DNA of 64,000 bases from Mangrovicella endophytica (GCF_002893625.1 NZ_PKMZ01000006.1:120978-184977); one strand, 5' to 3'; shown: positions 7,918 through 17,605, counted from the stretch's first letter. Program-made: numbers and translations. The notes: generated by a model not told the origin, from the letters alone.

Positions 7918-10900
7918 ACGGCTTCAATCTTTCGGACTGGGCGCTGCGGCACCGCTCGCTCGTCTGGTATCTGATGATCGTGGCGGCGGCCTTCGGCGCG
8001 CTGGCCTATGTCAATCTTGGCCGCGAGGAAGATCCGAACTTCACGATCAAGACGATGATCATCCAGGCCAACTGGCCCGGCGCTTCCGTCGAGGAGACGG
8101 TCGCGCAGGTCACCGACCGGATCGAGAAGAAGCTCGAGGAGCTCGAGAACTTCGACTTCGTCCGCAGCCAGACGACGGCCGGCTCGTCGACGATCTTCCT
8201 GAACCTGCGGGACACCGCGCGCAGTGCAGCCGTCAAGGCGAGCTGGATCCGCGTCCGCGAGATCATCTCCGACATCAAGGGGCAGATGCCCGCCGGCGTC
8301 CAGGGTCCGTTCTTCAACGACGATTTCGGCGATGTCTACGGCAACGTCTATGCCTTCACCGCCGATGGCCTCACGCAGCGCCAGCTGCGCGACTATGTCG
8401 AGGCCGCGCGTGCCCGCGTCCTCACCGTGGAAAATGTCGGCAAGGTCAATCTCATCGGTGCGCAAGACGAGGTCATCTACCTCGAATTCTCCACCCGCCA
8501 GACCGCGGCGCTGGGCGTCACGCAGCAGATGGTGATCGCAGCGCTGCAGGCGCAGAATGCGATCGTCCCCTCCGGCGTCATCGAGGCCAATGGCGAACGC
8601 GTCGCGGTGCGCGTGAACGGCCAGTTCTCGTCCGAAGACGCGATGCGCAACGTCAATCTCTGGGTCAATAACCGCTTCTTCCGGCTGCAGGACGTCGCGA
8701 CGATCTCCCGCGGCTATGAGGACCCCCCGTCGACGCTCTTTCGCTTCGGCGGCAAACCGGCGATCGGGCTCGCGGTCGGCATGCGGCCGAACGCCAATCT
8801 CCTGACCTTCGGCGAGGCGCTGACGAAGGAGATGACGGCAATCGAGGCCGAGCTGCCGATCGGCGTCGGCATCCATCTCGTCGCCGACCAGCCCAAGGTC
8901 GTCGACGAAGCCGTCGGCGGCTTCACCCAGGCGCTGGCGGAGGCCGTCGGCATCGTCCTCATCGTCTCCTTCATCAGCCTCGGCATGCGCGCCGGCTTCG
9001 TGGTCGCCCTGACGATTCCGCTGGTTCTGGCGATCACCTTCGTGGTGATGAATTATCTCGGCATTTCGCTACAGCGCATCTCGCTCGGCGCGCTGATCAT
9101 CGCGCTCGGGCTCCTCGTCGACGACGCGATGATCGCGGTGGAGATGATGGTCTCCCGCCTTGAAGTGGGGGATACGCTGGAGCGTGCGGCGACCTACGTC
9201 TACACCTCGACGGCCTTCCCGATGCTGACCGGCACGCTGGTGACGGTCGCAAGCTTCATCCCCGTCGGCCTCAACGGCAGCGCCGCCGGCGAATTCACCT
9301 TCACGCTGTTCGTCGTGATCGCCGTCTCGCTGCTGACCTCCTGGGTCGTCGCGGTCCTCTTCGCGCCGCTCCTCGGCGTGACGCTGCTGCCGCGCAAGCT
9401 GAAGCATGCGCATGCCGAAGCGGGGTTCTTTACCCGCGCCTTCCGCCGGGTCCTGGCGATCTGCGTGCGCTTCAAGTGGCTGACGATCCTCGTCACGCTC
9501 GGGATGTTCGGCGCCTCGATCTTCGGCATGGGCTTCGTCCAGAACCAGTTCTTTCCGTCCTCGGATCGTCCCGAAGTCATCGTCGACTTCACGCTGCCGC
9601 AGAACGCCTCGATCTTCGAAACGAAGCGGCAGATGGATCGCATGGAGGCGACCCTCGTCGGCGACGACGATATCGAACGCTGGTCGTCCTATGTCGGGCA
9701 GGGCGCGGTGCGCTTCCTCCTTTCCTACGACGTGCAGCCCGCGGCCCCCAATTTCGGCCAGATCGTGATCCTGACGAACTCGCTGGAAGCGCGTCAGCGG
9801 CTGCTGGCGCGACTGCGGACGCTCGCCCGTGACGAGTTCGTCGGCACCGACGTCTTCGTCCACACGCTCGATATCGGCCCGCCGGTCGGGCGCCCCGTGC
9901 AGTACCGTGTGTCGGGCCCGCGAGTGGAAGAGGTGCGCGTCCAGGCCCAGAAGGTGGCGTCCATCCTCGGCAAGAGCGCCGACCTCGGTGCCGTCGTCTA
10001 TGACTGGAACGAGCCGGCGCGGGTGGTGAAGGTCGATGTTCTCCAGGACAAGGCGGCGCAGCTCGGCATCACCTCCGAGAGCATCGCCTCAACGCTGAAC
10101 GGGGTGGTCGCGGGAACGACGATCACCCAGATCCGCGATTCCATCTACCTGATCGACGTCGTCGGCCGCGCCCGTGCGGCGGAGCGCTCGTCGATCGAGA
10201 CGCTGGAGAACCTGCAGATCCAAAGGGAAGACGGCCGGGCGATCCCGCTGTCGGCGATCGCCACCTTCCGATATGTGATGGAGCAGCCGACCATCTGGCG
10301 GCGTGACCGCGAGCCGACCATCACCGTCAAGGCGAGCGTCGTCGGCGACATCCAGCCGGCCACCGTCGTCACGGCCCTGCAACCGCAGATCGACAGCGTC
10401 GCCGCGGCGATGCCGGGCGGCTACAAGATCCAGATCGGCGGCGCCGTGGAGGAGAGCGGCAAGGGGCAGGGGCCGATTGTCGCCATCGTGCCATTGATGC
10501 TGTTCGCCATGGCGACGATCCTGATGGTGCAGCTGCAGAGCTTCCAGCGGCTGTTCCTGGTGGTCGCCGTCGCGCCGCTCGGCCTCATCGGCGTCGTCGC
10601 GGCGCTGCTGCCGTCGGGTGCGCCGCTGGGCTTCGTGGCGATCCTCGGCGTTCTCGCGCTCATCGGCATCCTGATCCGCAACTCGGTGATCCTCGTCGTG
10701 CAGATCGACCACCTGATTGCGGAAGGAAAAGCCAAATGGGACGCCGTACTGGAGGCGACCGAGCACCGCATGCGGCCGATTCTCCTGACCGCCGCGGCTG
10801 CGAGCCTCGCGCTGATCCCGATCTCGCGCGAGATCTTCTGGGGTCCGATGGCCTATGCGATGATGGGGGGCATCATCGTCGGAACGGTGCTGACGCTGCT

Positions 10901-11003
10901 CTTCCTGCCAGCGCTCTATGTCGCCTGGTTCCGGATCAAGCCCGAGCCGCCCAAGAGCGATCCCGAACCTGAAGAGGGCAGGGCCGAAGCGGTGCCGGCT
11001 TGA
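7914..11003 (+). CDS. RND-family efflux pump inner-membrane subunit (HAE1-type)
   Basis: A 1029-residue protein of AcrB-like size with two large periplasmic loops and about twelve transmembrane helices. The proton-relay pair is present in TM4 as GLLVDDAMIAVEMM (Asp at about 402-403). In the TM10 region, where AcrB has its key lysine, the sequence reads GILIRNSVILV, with Arg. It would exchange protons for hydrophobic compounds captured from the periplasm or outer leaflet. It is the third gene of the operon after two adaptors. No outer-membrane channel gene is nearby, so a shared TolC-like partner elsewhere in the genome is inferred. Substrate unknown. Confidence 0.92.
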   Translation: MNGFNLSDWALRHRSLVWYLMIVAAAFGALAYVNLGREEDPNFTIKTMIIQANWPGASVEETVAQVTDRIEKKLEELENFDFVRSQTTAGSSTIFLNLRDTARSAAVKASWIRVREIISDIKGQMPAGVQGPFFNDDFGDVYGNVYAFTADGLTQRQLRDYVEAARARVLTVENVGKVNLIGAQDEVIYLEFSTRQTAALGVTQQMVIAALQAQNAIVPSGVIEANGERVAVRVNGQFSSEDAMRNVNLWVNNRFFRLQDVATISRGYEDPPSTLFRFGGKPAIGLAVGMRPNANLLTFGEALTKEMTAIEAELPIGVGIHLVADQPKVVDEAVGGFTQALAEAVGIVLIVSFISLGMRAGFVVALTIPLVLAITFVVMNYLGISLQRISLGALIIALGLLVDDAMIAVEMMVSRLEVGDTLERAATYVYTSTAFPMLTGTLVTVASFIPVGLNGSAAGEFTFTLFVVIAVSLLTSWVVAVLFAPLLGVTLLPRKLKHAHAEAGFFTRAFRRVLAICVRFKWLTILVTLGMFGASIFGMGFVQNQFFPSSDRPEVIVDFTLPQNASIFETKRQMDRMEATLVGDDDIERWSSYVGQGAVRFLLSYDVQPAAPNFGQIVILTNSLEARQRLLARLRTLARDEFVGTDVFVHTLDIGPPVGRPVQYRVSGPRVEEVRVQAQKVASILGKSADLGAVVYDWNEPARVVKVDVLQDKAAQLGITSESIASTLNGVVAGTTITQIRDSIYLIDVVGRARAAERSSIETLENLQIQREDGRAIPLSAIATFRYVMEQPTIWRRDREPTITVKASVVGDIQPATVVTALQPQIDSVAAAMPGGYKIQIGGAVEESGKGQGPIVAIVPLMLFAMATILMVQLQSFQRLFLVVAVAPLGLIGVVAALLPSGAPLGFVAILGVLALIGILIRNSVILVVQIDHLIAEGKAKWDAVLEATEHRMRPILLTAAAASLALIPISREIFWGPMAYAMMGGIIVGTVLTLLFLPALYVAWFRIKPEPPKSDPEPEEGRAEAVPA

Positions 11004-11185
11004 GAGGGCCGGCGCCAGAGCTTCTGGCATAGCGCTTACGGCCGCCGCAAAGCGCGAGCGTGTGGCGAAGGACTGAAGCTCCGATGTGAATCGCGCCTGT
11101 CACGACCGGCTGGCGTCCGGCGCTCTGTCATTCTACATGAGGGCTGGATCGTTCGATCTGACCTCGCGGAGACTCGATTTCAGCC

Positions 11186-11644
11186 ATGCTGACGATGAAG
11201 GGCAAGTACGGCCTGAAGGCCATGCTGCATCTGGCCACCGTTGCCGAAGGCCAACGGGCCCTTTCGGAAGAGATCGCGTCGGCGCACAACATTTCCAAGA
11301 AGTTCCTCGATACGATCCTGGGCGAACTGCGCGCGGCCGGCATGGTGCAGGCCCGCAAGGGTCGCGGCGGCGGCTATGCTCTGGCCCGCAGCCCCGGCGA
11401 GATCAGAGTCGGTCACATCCTTCGCGTCCTCGACGGACCGCTGGCACCGATCCCCTGTGCCAGCCGCACGGCCTATCGGCGCTGCGACGACTGTCGGGAC
11501 GAGAAGACCTGCTCCGTGCGCCGCGTGATGCTGGAGGTGCGCAACGCCATCTCGGCCGTTCTCGACGAAAAGACGCTGGCTGAGCTTGTGGTGCTCCCCT
11601 CGACCTTCGACGACGACGTCCGCGAGCTCATTTCCAACATCTGA
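11186..11644 (+). CDS. Rrf2-family transcriptional regulator with a cysteine cluster
   Basis: A 152-residue Rrf2 protein with an N-terminal winged helix (MKGKYGLKAMLHLA, then SAHNISKKFLDTILGELRAA) and the wing KGRGGGYALARSP. Four cysteines follow at residues 91, 100, 103 and 109 (CX8CX2CX5C). This differs from the three-Cys 2Fe-2S ligand set of IscR and may bind an Fe-S cluster or metal, or sense thiol stress. A GGAG about 14 bases upstream supports ATG 11186; ATG 11195 is possible. It stands alone between the efflux operon and the cyclase gene, with no isc/suf or cys genes nearby to indicate its regulon. Confidence 0.86.
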   Translation: MLTMKGKYGLKAMLHLATVAEGQRALSEEIASAHNISKKFLDTILGELRAAGMVQARKGRGGGYALARSPGEIRVGHILRVLDGPLAPIPCASRTAYRRCDDCRDEKTCSVRRVMLEVRNAISAVLDEKTLAELVVLPSTFDDDVRELISNI

Positions 11645-11944
11645 AGCGGACGAGCGCCGCCACCAGAGGGCGCATCATCGCGGTCGACGCTCAGCGCCGC
11701 TGGCCTGGGGCCGCCTCGGCACCTGCCGAAAGGCTCGGCCATCGATGGGCCTGCAACTGCGGGCCGGCATGTGCGGCTGCATCAGCTCCGTCTGAGCTGC
11801 TATTGCGGCGGCCGCGTTCCCGCCGATTATCATGGCGCGGGCATGCTCCAGCTAGGCTGAGCATCCGGCGAGCGGTCGTCTCGATTTCGTAAAACATCGG
11901 AACATCATCTTAAGGCATCGCCCCTTAGGGTCGGGCGTGATCGG
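11645..11944. other. Intergenic stretch, no gene seen
   Basis: 300 bases between the Rrf2 and diguanylate cyclase genes. I see no convincing ORF, RNA gene or terminator with a U-run. The last 70 bases are less GC-rich and probably carry the cyclase promoter. Confidence 0.5.
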
Positions 11945-14014
11945 ATGTTTCGGGCCAGCATGATCCTCATCAAGCGCATGGGAATAAGAGGAAGGCTGCT
12001 TCTTCTCATCGCTGCGGCCATGGCGCCGCTCATGCTGCTGATCGCCGGCGGCATTGCCTTCGACTATCAGGACGCGACGTCCCGCGCGCAAGCCGACGTC
12101 AGCAAGTCGGCCGAACTCGCCGCGATGCGCCTGTCGGAGGCGTTCGAGGATGCCCGTGCCACCCTGTCGGCGGTGCGGATGATGCCGCAGGTGGCCGCTG
12201 GCGGTGCGGCCTGTGAGGACTTCCTGGCCAAGCTGCAGGCGTCGCAGCCACAGATCCTGACAATGGGCGTCCTGTCGCCGGACGGCACCATCGTCTGCCA
12301 CAACAAGCTGCGCCGCCGGCAGGCGTTCGGAGATGCCGATCTCGCCCGGCGCATCATGCTGCCGGGCCATGCCGAGTTTCTCGTCGGCACGTTCATGATC
12401 GGCAAGGTCAGCCACCAGCCGACGGTCGCCGTCGCCATGGAGCTGCCGCAGCGTGGCAGCCAGCCGGAAGGCTCGGTCTTCCTGTCGCTGAACCTCAACT
12501 GGATTTCCGATGTGGCGCGGCAGATGTCGGAGGGCGGGCGCCGCTCCGTCCTGATGGCCGACACGGCATCGGGCCGCGTCCTTGCCCGTTGGCCGGACAT
12601 CGTCACCTTCGGCGCGCCCATGGAGGGCACGCCGCTGCTGAAGCGGCTCCGCCTGTTCCAGGCTGGCGGGGTGGTCGAGTCGGTTGACCTCGACGGCTCC
12701 AGTCGGCTGTTCGGCGTCTCTCCCATCGTCCTCGGCGGCGCATCGAACGTCATGGTGGCGCTCGGCGTCGCCAAAGCCGACATCACCGGCTCCGTCCAGC
12801 AGCGCGGGTTGATCGCCCTGGGCCTGACCATCGTTGCCGTCAGCATCGCCGCGATGGCAACGTGGTGGCTGGGATACTGGACGCAGTTGCGCCCGATCGG
12901 ACGGCTCAAGGCGGCCGCGGACCGGCTGGGTTCGGGTGCGTTCGAAACGCAGGTCGCCATCGAGACCTGGCAGGCGCCGGAGTTCCGCACGCTCGGGGCG
13001 TCTCTGAACGCCATGGCGGAGAAGCTCGCGGCCGGCCGCGAAGCCGAGAAAGCCGTTGCTGCGAGTGAGGCGCGTTATCGGCTGCTGGCGGAGAATACCG
13101 CCGACATGATCACCGCCGTCGACGCCGCCGGGCAAAGGATCTTCGTCTCGGATGCGAGCCGCGAGCTGGTCGGTCGCGAGCCCGCCGAACTTCTCGGCAA
13201 GACGCCCGAGGCCCTCGTTCATCCGGACGACGTGCCGATCGTCAGGGCAATGCTCAGAATGCTGCGCTCCGGCAGCGAGGTCGCGCGCGCCGAGTACCGG
13301 GTCGCCCATCGCGACGGCCACTATGTCTGGGTCGACGTAATCGGTCGCCCGATCGAGGACAATGGCGGCCTCGCCTTGGCTCTGCGAGACATCACGGATC
13401 GCAAGCTGGCGGAGGAGCGACTGGCGGAGGCCAATCGCAAGCTCGCCATTCTCGCCTCGACCGACGAGTTGACCGGCCTTGCCAACCGGCGTGAGTTTGA
13501 TCGGGCGCTCGATGTCGAATTCGCCCGCAGCCGTCGCGACGGCAGCGATCTCAGCCTGATCCTCATTGATGTCGACCGCTTCAAGATCTTCAACGATACC
13601 TATGGTCATCCCGCTGGTGACGCCTGCCTGAAGGCCGTAGCCGGAGCGCTCGGTGCAGCGCTGCGCCGGCATGGCGACGTGGTCGCCCGCTATGGTGGCG
13701 AGGAGCTGGTCGCGTTGCTGCCGGGGACCGACCCTGAAGGCGCGTTTGAGCGCGCCGAGGTCGTCCGTGCGGCGGCCGAGCGGCTCGCCATCACCCATGA
13801 CGGCAGCGAGCATGGGATCGTCACGATCAGCGTCGGCGTCGCGACGATCGCCGGGGCAGATCGCGTCACCTCGGCTGCCGGGCTCATCAAGCTTGCCGAC
13901 AAGGCGCTCTACGAGGCCAAGCATGGTGGGCGAAACCGCGTCTGCCAGGCGCCGCTGCAGGCCATCACGTCGCTGCCTGTCTGGCCGCGCCGCTCCGCCG
14001 ACGGACGACGCTGA
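11945..14014 (+). CDS. Membrane sensor diguanylate cyclase (Cache-like/HAMP/PAS/GGDEF)
   Basis: A 689-residue signalling protein. A first membrane helix (about 17-37) is followed by a roughly 250-residue periplasmic sensor region, a second helix near 288-308, a HAMP linker (LRPIGRLKAAADRLGSGAF), a PAS domain at about 370-490 and a GGDEF domain at about 505-670. The active loop reads RYGGEEL near residue 583, an accepted catalytic form, and RHGD five residues earlier is a canonical RxxD inhibitory site. It therefore should make cyclic di-GMP in response to an extracellular signal with product feedback. There is no EAL domain. The signal is not evident. Confidence 0.9.
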   Translation: MFRASMILIKRMGIRGRLLLLIAAAMAPLMLLIAGGIAFDYQDATSRAQADVSKSAELAAMRLSEAFEDARATLSAVRMMPQVAAGGAACEDFLAKLQASQPQILTMGVLSPDGTIVCHNKLRRRQAFGDADLARRIMLPGHAEFLVGTFMIGKVSHQPTVAVAMELPQRGSQPEGSVFLSLNLNWISDVARQMSEGGRRSVLMADTASGRVLARWPDIVTFGAPMEGTPLLKRLRLFQAGGVVESVDLDGSSRLFGVSPIVLGGASNVMVALGVAKADITGSVQQRGLIALGLTIVAVSIAAMATWWLGYWTQLRPIGRLKAAADRLGSGAFETQVAIETWQAPEFRTLGASLNAMAEKLAAGREAEKAVAASEARYRLLAENTADMITAVDAAGQRIFVSDASRELVGREPAELLGKTPEALVHPDDVPIVRAMLRMLRSGSEVARAEYRVAHRDGHYVWVDVIGRPIEDNGGLALALRDITDRKLAEERLAEANRKLAILASTDELTGLANRREFDRALDVEFARSRRDGSDLSLILIDVDRFKIFNDTYGHPAGDACLKAVAGALGAALRRHGDVVARYGGEELVALLPGTDPEGAFERAEVVRAAAERLAITHDGSEHGIVTISVGVATIAGADRVTSAAGLIKLADKALYEAKHGGRNRVCQAPLQAITSLPVWPRRSADGRR

Positions 14015-14077
14015 TCCCGGGCCGATTTTCCAGAGCTCCGCTCGTTCGGCGCCGGCGCAGCGCTATGATGAGCGGCG

Positions 14078-14611
14078 ATGTTCTTCACCGCCGATACCCA
14101 TTTCGCCGATCCGCGCGTGCTCAGGATCGACCGCCGTCCCTTCGCCACCACGGCCGAGCATGACGAGGCGCTGATCGAGACCTGGAACCGGACGGTCGCG
14201 CCGTCCGACGAGGTCTGGCACCTCGGCGACTTCGCCCGTGGAACCGCTTCAGCGAAGGAAACGCTGCTGTCGCGGCTCAACGGCCGCAAGCATCTGATCG
14301 CCGGTAACAACGACGATGCCGTCACGCTGGCGCTGACCGGATGGGACAGCGTGCGCACCTATCATGAACTTCTCCTGGACGGGCGCCGCCTCGTCCTCTG
14401 CCACTACGCCTTCCGAACCTGGAACAGCATGGGCAAGGGCGCAATCGACCTGCATGGCCATTCGCATGGACGGCTGAAGCCGATCCCGCGCCAGTACGAT
14501 GTCGGCGTCGACGCCTTCCCGTTCAGGCCCGTGACGCTGGAGGAGATCCTGGCGTCGCGGCCGCAGCGCGGCAGCCGGACCGTGCCGCCGGATGGTACCC
14601 GTCCGGGCTGA
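14078..14611 (+). CDS. Calcineurin-like metallophosphoesterase
   Basis: A compact 177-residue protein carrying every metal-binding motif of the family: TADTHF (D-x-H), HLGDF, AGNND in place of GNHD, LCHYAF and HGHSHG. It is predicted to be a cytoplasmic two-metal phosphoesterase. The small size and the motif set resemble stand-alone bacterial and phage phosphoesterases with no known physiological substrate. It lies 63 bases after the diguanylate cyclase on the same strand, so co-transcription is possible, but I have no reason to assign it to cyclic di-GMP turnover. Confidence 0.85.
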   Translation: MFFTADTHFADPRVLRIDRRPFATTAEHDEALIETWNRTVAPSDEVWHLGDFARGTASAKETLLSRLNGRKHLIAGNNDDAVTLALTGWDSVRTYHELLLDGRRLVLCHYAFRTWNSMGKGAIDLHGHSHGRLKPIPRQYDVGVDAFPFRPVTLEEILASRPQRGSRTVPPDGTRPG

Positions 14612-14629
14612 TCAGGGCGCCTGCCGGAA

Positions 14630-14647
14630 CCGGGCCGCGAGGCCCGG
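14630..14647. terminator. Hairpin between convergent genes
   Basis: A perfect 7-bp GC stem (CCGGGCC/GGCCCGG) closes a GCGA tetraloop of the stable GNRA type, lying between the convergent phosphoesterase and Cys-rich protein genes. It has no U-run on either strand, so a terminator role is only suggested by position. Confidence 0.45.
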
Positions 14648-14661
14648 CTCGCTCGGCGTGC

Positions 14662-14994
14662 TCACGCCGCCATGGCGCGGCAGCGTTCGGCGCAGCTGCG
14701 GCAGGCGCTGACGCAGTCATCCATGTCGCCGACGGCCTCGCAGCTGGCGGCGCACGCCTCGCAGATCTCGGCGCAGGCGCGGCAGCTCTGCTTGTGTTCG
14801 GGCGTCCCGATCAGCATCAGATGCGCCGAGGTCCGGCACATCTCGGCACAGGCCATCATGAGACGGAAATGTGCCGGCTCCACATGCTTGCCGCCGGCCT
14901 CCAGGCAGTGGTTCATCGCCATGCTAAGACAGGTCTGGTAGCAGGCGAGGCAGGCATCGATGCAAGCCTGCATGTCGGGCGAGGTGTGTTTCAT
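14662..14994 (-). CDS. Cys-rich four-helix-bundle copper-binding protein (DUF326/Csp-like)
   Basis: The 110-residue product contains 16 cysteines, mostly as CxxC or CxxxC repeats spaced along helices (DACLACYQTC, MACAEMC, SCRACAEICEACAASC, SACRSCAERC). This pattern matches the four-helix bundle proteins that store Cu(I) inside a thiolate-lined core. There is no signal peptide, so it would act in the cytoplasm. ATG 14994 was chosen because AGGAG lies six bases upstream; the further upstream ATG (15009) overlaps that ribosome site. No copper ATPase or CueR gene is adjacent. Copper storage is a family-level inference. Confidence 0.85.
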   Translation of the reverse strand: MKHTSPDMQACIDACLACYQTCLSMAMNHCLEAGGKHVEPAHFRLMMACAEMCRTSAHLMLIGTPEHKQSCRACAEICEACAASCEAVGDMDDCVSACRSCAERCRAMAA

Positions 14995-15144
14995 CTCAGA
15001 GCTCCTCATGTGGTCAGATCGGGGTCTGGCTCAGGGCGCGACCGCCTTTCTTGTTGGAATGAGCTGGGCGCGATCGGCAGCGGGATGAAGCACGTTGTCA
15101 TGCTACAGAACCGCTGCAGCCGGAACGAAGCCGAGGAACGAACG

Positions 15145-15438
15145 ATGTCCGATATCTCTGCCGCACGCCCGCGCATCGCGATCACCTACTGCACGCAATG
15201 CCAGTGGCTGCTGCGCGCCGCCTGGATGGCGCAGGAGCTGCTGTCGACCTTCAGTACGGATCTCGGCGAGGTCGCCCTGCAACCGGGAACGGGCGGCGCC
15301 TTCGAGATCACCTATGACGGCGAGACCATCTGGGAGCGCAAGGCCGATGGCGGCTTTCCCGAAGCGAAGGTGCTGAAGCAGCGGGTGCGCGACCGGCTCG
15401 ATCCCGGCCGCGACCTTGGCCACAGCGACCGGCCCTGA
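15145..15438 (+). CDS. SelT/SelW/SelH-family redox protein (Rdx, CxxC form)
   Basis: A 97-residue thioredoxin-like protein with the family motif near the N-terminus (ITYCTQCQWLLRAAWMAQEL); the redox pair is Cys16-Cys19, the non-selenium version of the CxxU site. The tail segment GGFPEAKVLKQRVRDRL is also typical. The frame is open further upstream, but ATG 15145 is preceded by GAGG and gives the normal family length. It is divergent from the Cys-rich copper-binding gene, 150 bases away, so the two may share a regulatory region. Its physiological partner is unknown. Confidence 0.83.
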   Translation: MSDISAARPRIAITYCTQCQWLLRAAWMAQELLSTFSTDLGEVALQPGTGGAFEITYDGETIWERKADGGFPEAKVLKQRVRDRLDPGRDLGHSDRP

Positions 15439-15483
15439 GGCGAGCCGGCATCGCTCACGCCCCGTGCAGGCAGACTGGACGGC

Positions 15484-15849
15484 TCAGCCGACCTCGACGC
15501 GCAGCACCTTGGTGTCGAAGGCGAGATGGCCGGCGATCGCCTCGACGCCGGCATGCGGATTGTCATAGGCCCAGACGGAATCGGGTGCCGCCTTACCCTG
15601 CGCCGAAATCGTCCAGTAGCGCGCCTCGCCCTTGTAGGGACAGGTCGTATGGGTGTCCGAGGGCAGCATGAACTCCATCGCCGCATGATCTTTCGGGATG
15701 TAGTAGACGGGGTCGTGACCCTCCTCGCGCAGGATGAGCGCTTCCTTGGTGGAGGCGACGATGTTGTCGTTGAAGAGGACGTTGACCGGCCGCGTCTCGC
15801 GCTCGATCGTGATCCGCTGACGCGTCCTGTCGCTGGCGACGTCGCTCAT
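15484..15849 (-). CDS. DUF427 domain protein
   Basis: A 121-residue protein matching DUF427: RPVNVLFNDNIVASTKEALI near the N-terminus, the YYIPKDH segment, TTCPYKGEARYW and WAYDNPHAGVEAIAGHLAF near the end. A good GGAGAT ribosome site precedes ATG 15849. These small all-beta proteins are common in actinobacteria and alphaproteobacteria and have no established biochemical role. It is cytoplasmic (no signal sequence) and lies downstream of, and opposite to, the SelW-like gene. Confidence 0.85.
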   Translation of the reverse strand: MSDVASDRTRQRITIERETRPVNVLFNDNIVASTKEALILREEGHDPVYYIPKDHAAMEFMLPSDTHTTCPYKGEARYWTISAQGKAAPDSVWAYDNPHAGVEAIAGHLAFDTKVLRVEVG

Positions 15850-16018
15850 GGCGATCTCCTTGTAAAACCGTGATCATTGAGAAGTGCGCACAGCCAAGGG
15901 TGGTTCCGGCACATGGCATCCTGACCGTGCCTTTTCCCGCTCGCGCCTGTCGCAGACGGACCGTTCCGCCTCTCGCCCGCATAGTTTAGAAGCGCTGCGA
16001 GCCGAACCGGAGAAGCCC

Positions 16019-17482
16019 ATGCGCGCCCAGCCCCAAGCGTCCCACTTCATCGACGGTGCCTATGTCGAGGATGCCGCCGGCACGCCCTTCGAAAGCGTCT
16101 ACCCCGCCACTGGGGAGGTGATCGCCAGGCTGCACGCCGCCACCGATGCGGTGATCGAGGCCGCCGTCGCAGCGGCAAAGCGCGGACAGGAAGAATGGGC
16201 GGCCAAGAGCGGGGCCGAGCGCGGCCGGATCCTGCGCCGGGCCGCTGCGATCATGCGCGAGCGCAATCGCGAGCTGTCGGAACTGGAGACGCTCGACACC
16301 GGCAAGCCGCTCAGCGAGACGCTCGTCGCCGATGCCGCGTCCGGCGCGGACTGCCTCGAGTATTTCGGCGCGCTCGCTGCCGACATCAAAGGCGACTACA
16401 TCGATCTCGGCGGCAGCTTCGCATACACCCGGCGCGAGCCGCTCGGCATCTGTGCGGGCATCGGCGCCTGGAACTATCCGATCCAGATCGCCTCGTGGAA
16501 GGCCGCGCCGGCGCTCGCCTGCGGCAATGCGATGATCTTCAAGCCGTCCGACATCACGCCGCTGTCGGCGCTGAAGCTCGCCGAGATCCTCCTTGAGGCC
16601 GGCGTTCCCGCCGGCGTCTTCAACGTGGTGCAGGGGCTCGGCGAGGTCGGTGCGGCGCTCGCCCGTCACCCGGCGATCGCCAAAGTGTCGGTCACAGGGT
16701 CAGTCGCGACCGGCGCGCGTGTCATGGAAACGGCGGCGTCGACCACCAAGCACGTCACGCTCGAGCTTGGCGGCAAGTCGCCGATCCTCGTCTTCGCCGA
16801 CGCCGACCTCGATGCGGCGGCCTCGGGCGCGCTCCTCGGCAACTTCTATTCCACCGGCCAGATCTGCTCCAACGGCACGCGCGTCTTCGTCGAGCGCAGC
16901 GTCCGCGAGGCCTTCGTCGCCAAGCTGGTGCAGCGCACGAAGGCGATCCGCCTCGGCGACCCGCTGGACGAGGCGACGCATCTGGGGCCCCTGGTCTCGC
17001 GCGCCCAATACGAGCGCGTGCTGGCCTATATGAAGATCGGCCGTGAGGAGGGCGCCACGCTGGCGGTCGGCGGCTCCGCCTGTCGGCCGCAGGGCCTTGC
17101 CGACGGGCTGTTCGTCGAGCCGACCATCTTCACGGATGTGTCCGACGATATGCGCATCGCCCGCGAAGAGATCTTCGGGCCGGTCATGTGCGTCTTCGAC
17201 TTCGAGGACGAGGCGGAGGCGATCGCGCGCGCCAACGATACCGAGATGGGCCTGGCCGCCGGCGTCTACACGCGCGATATCCAGCGCGGCCATCGGGTGG
17301 TGGCGAAGCTGCAGGCCGGCACCTGCTGGATCAATGCCTACAACCTGACGCCGGTCGAAATGCCCTTCGGCGGCGTGAAGCGCTCCGGCCTCGGGCGCGA
17401 GAACGGCCGCGCCGCGCTCGAGCACTACAGCCAGTTGAAGTCCGTCTATGTCGAGATGGGCCGCAGCGAAGCGCCGTATTGA
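16019..17482 (+). CDS. betB: Betaine aldehyde dehydrogenase
   Basis: A 487-residue NAD(P)-dependent aldehyde dehydrogenase. The catalytic elements are visible: [14 protein letters not shown] with the general-base Glu (about residue 250) and [17 protein letters not shown] with the nucleophilic Cys (about 283), the second in the form typical of BetB. It oxidises betaine aldehyde to the osmoprotectant glycine betaine. The frame runs upstream to 15884, but ATG 16019 has GGAG at the right distance and gives the family length. No betA, betI or choline transporter is adjacent, so a different aldehyde substrate remains possible. Confidence 0.85.
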   Translation: MRAQPQASHFIDGAYVEDAAGTPFESVYPATGEVIARLHAATDAVIEAAVAAAKRGQEEWAAKSGAERGRILRRAAAIMRERNRELSELETLDTGKPLSETLVADAASGADCLEYFGALAADIKGDYIDLGGSFAYTRREPLGICAGIGAWNYPIQIASWKAAPALACGNAMIFKPSDITPLSALKLAEILLEAGVPAGVFNVVQGLGEVGAALARHPAIAKVSVTGSVATGARVMETAASTTKHVTLELGGKSPILVFADADLDAAASGALLGNFYSTGQICSNGTRVFVERSVREAFVAKLVQRTKAIRLGDPLDEATHLGPLVSRAQYERVLAYMKIGREEGATLAVGGSACRPQGLADGLFVEPTIFTDVSDDMRIAREEIFGPVMCVFDFEDEAEAIARANDTEMGLAAGVYTRDIQRGHRVVAKLQAGTCWINAYNLTPVEMPFGGVKRSGLGRENGRAALEHYSQLKSVYVEMGRSEAPY

Positions 17483-17605
17483 GGCGGCCGGTCGACAGCG
17501 ACCGTCCTGCCCGCAATCACGCTGCGCTGCCGCCGCCCGCGTTGACTTTGCGGCTCAGTCAATGCTGGGCTGCTGCAACCCGCGCCCGGCGCTCACCTGA
17601 AGATC

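Noticed and set aside
11852..13924. 690-residue open frame antisense to the diguanylate cyclase
   Set aside because: His/Arg/Asp-rich composition typical of a shadow frame; the sense gene has all HAMP, PAS and GGDEF motifs.
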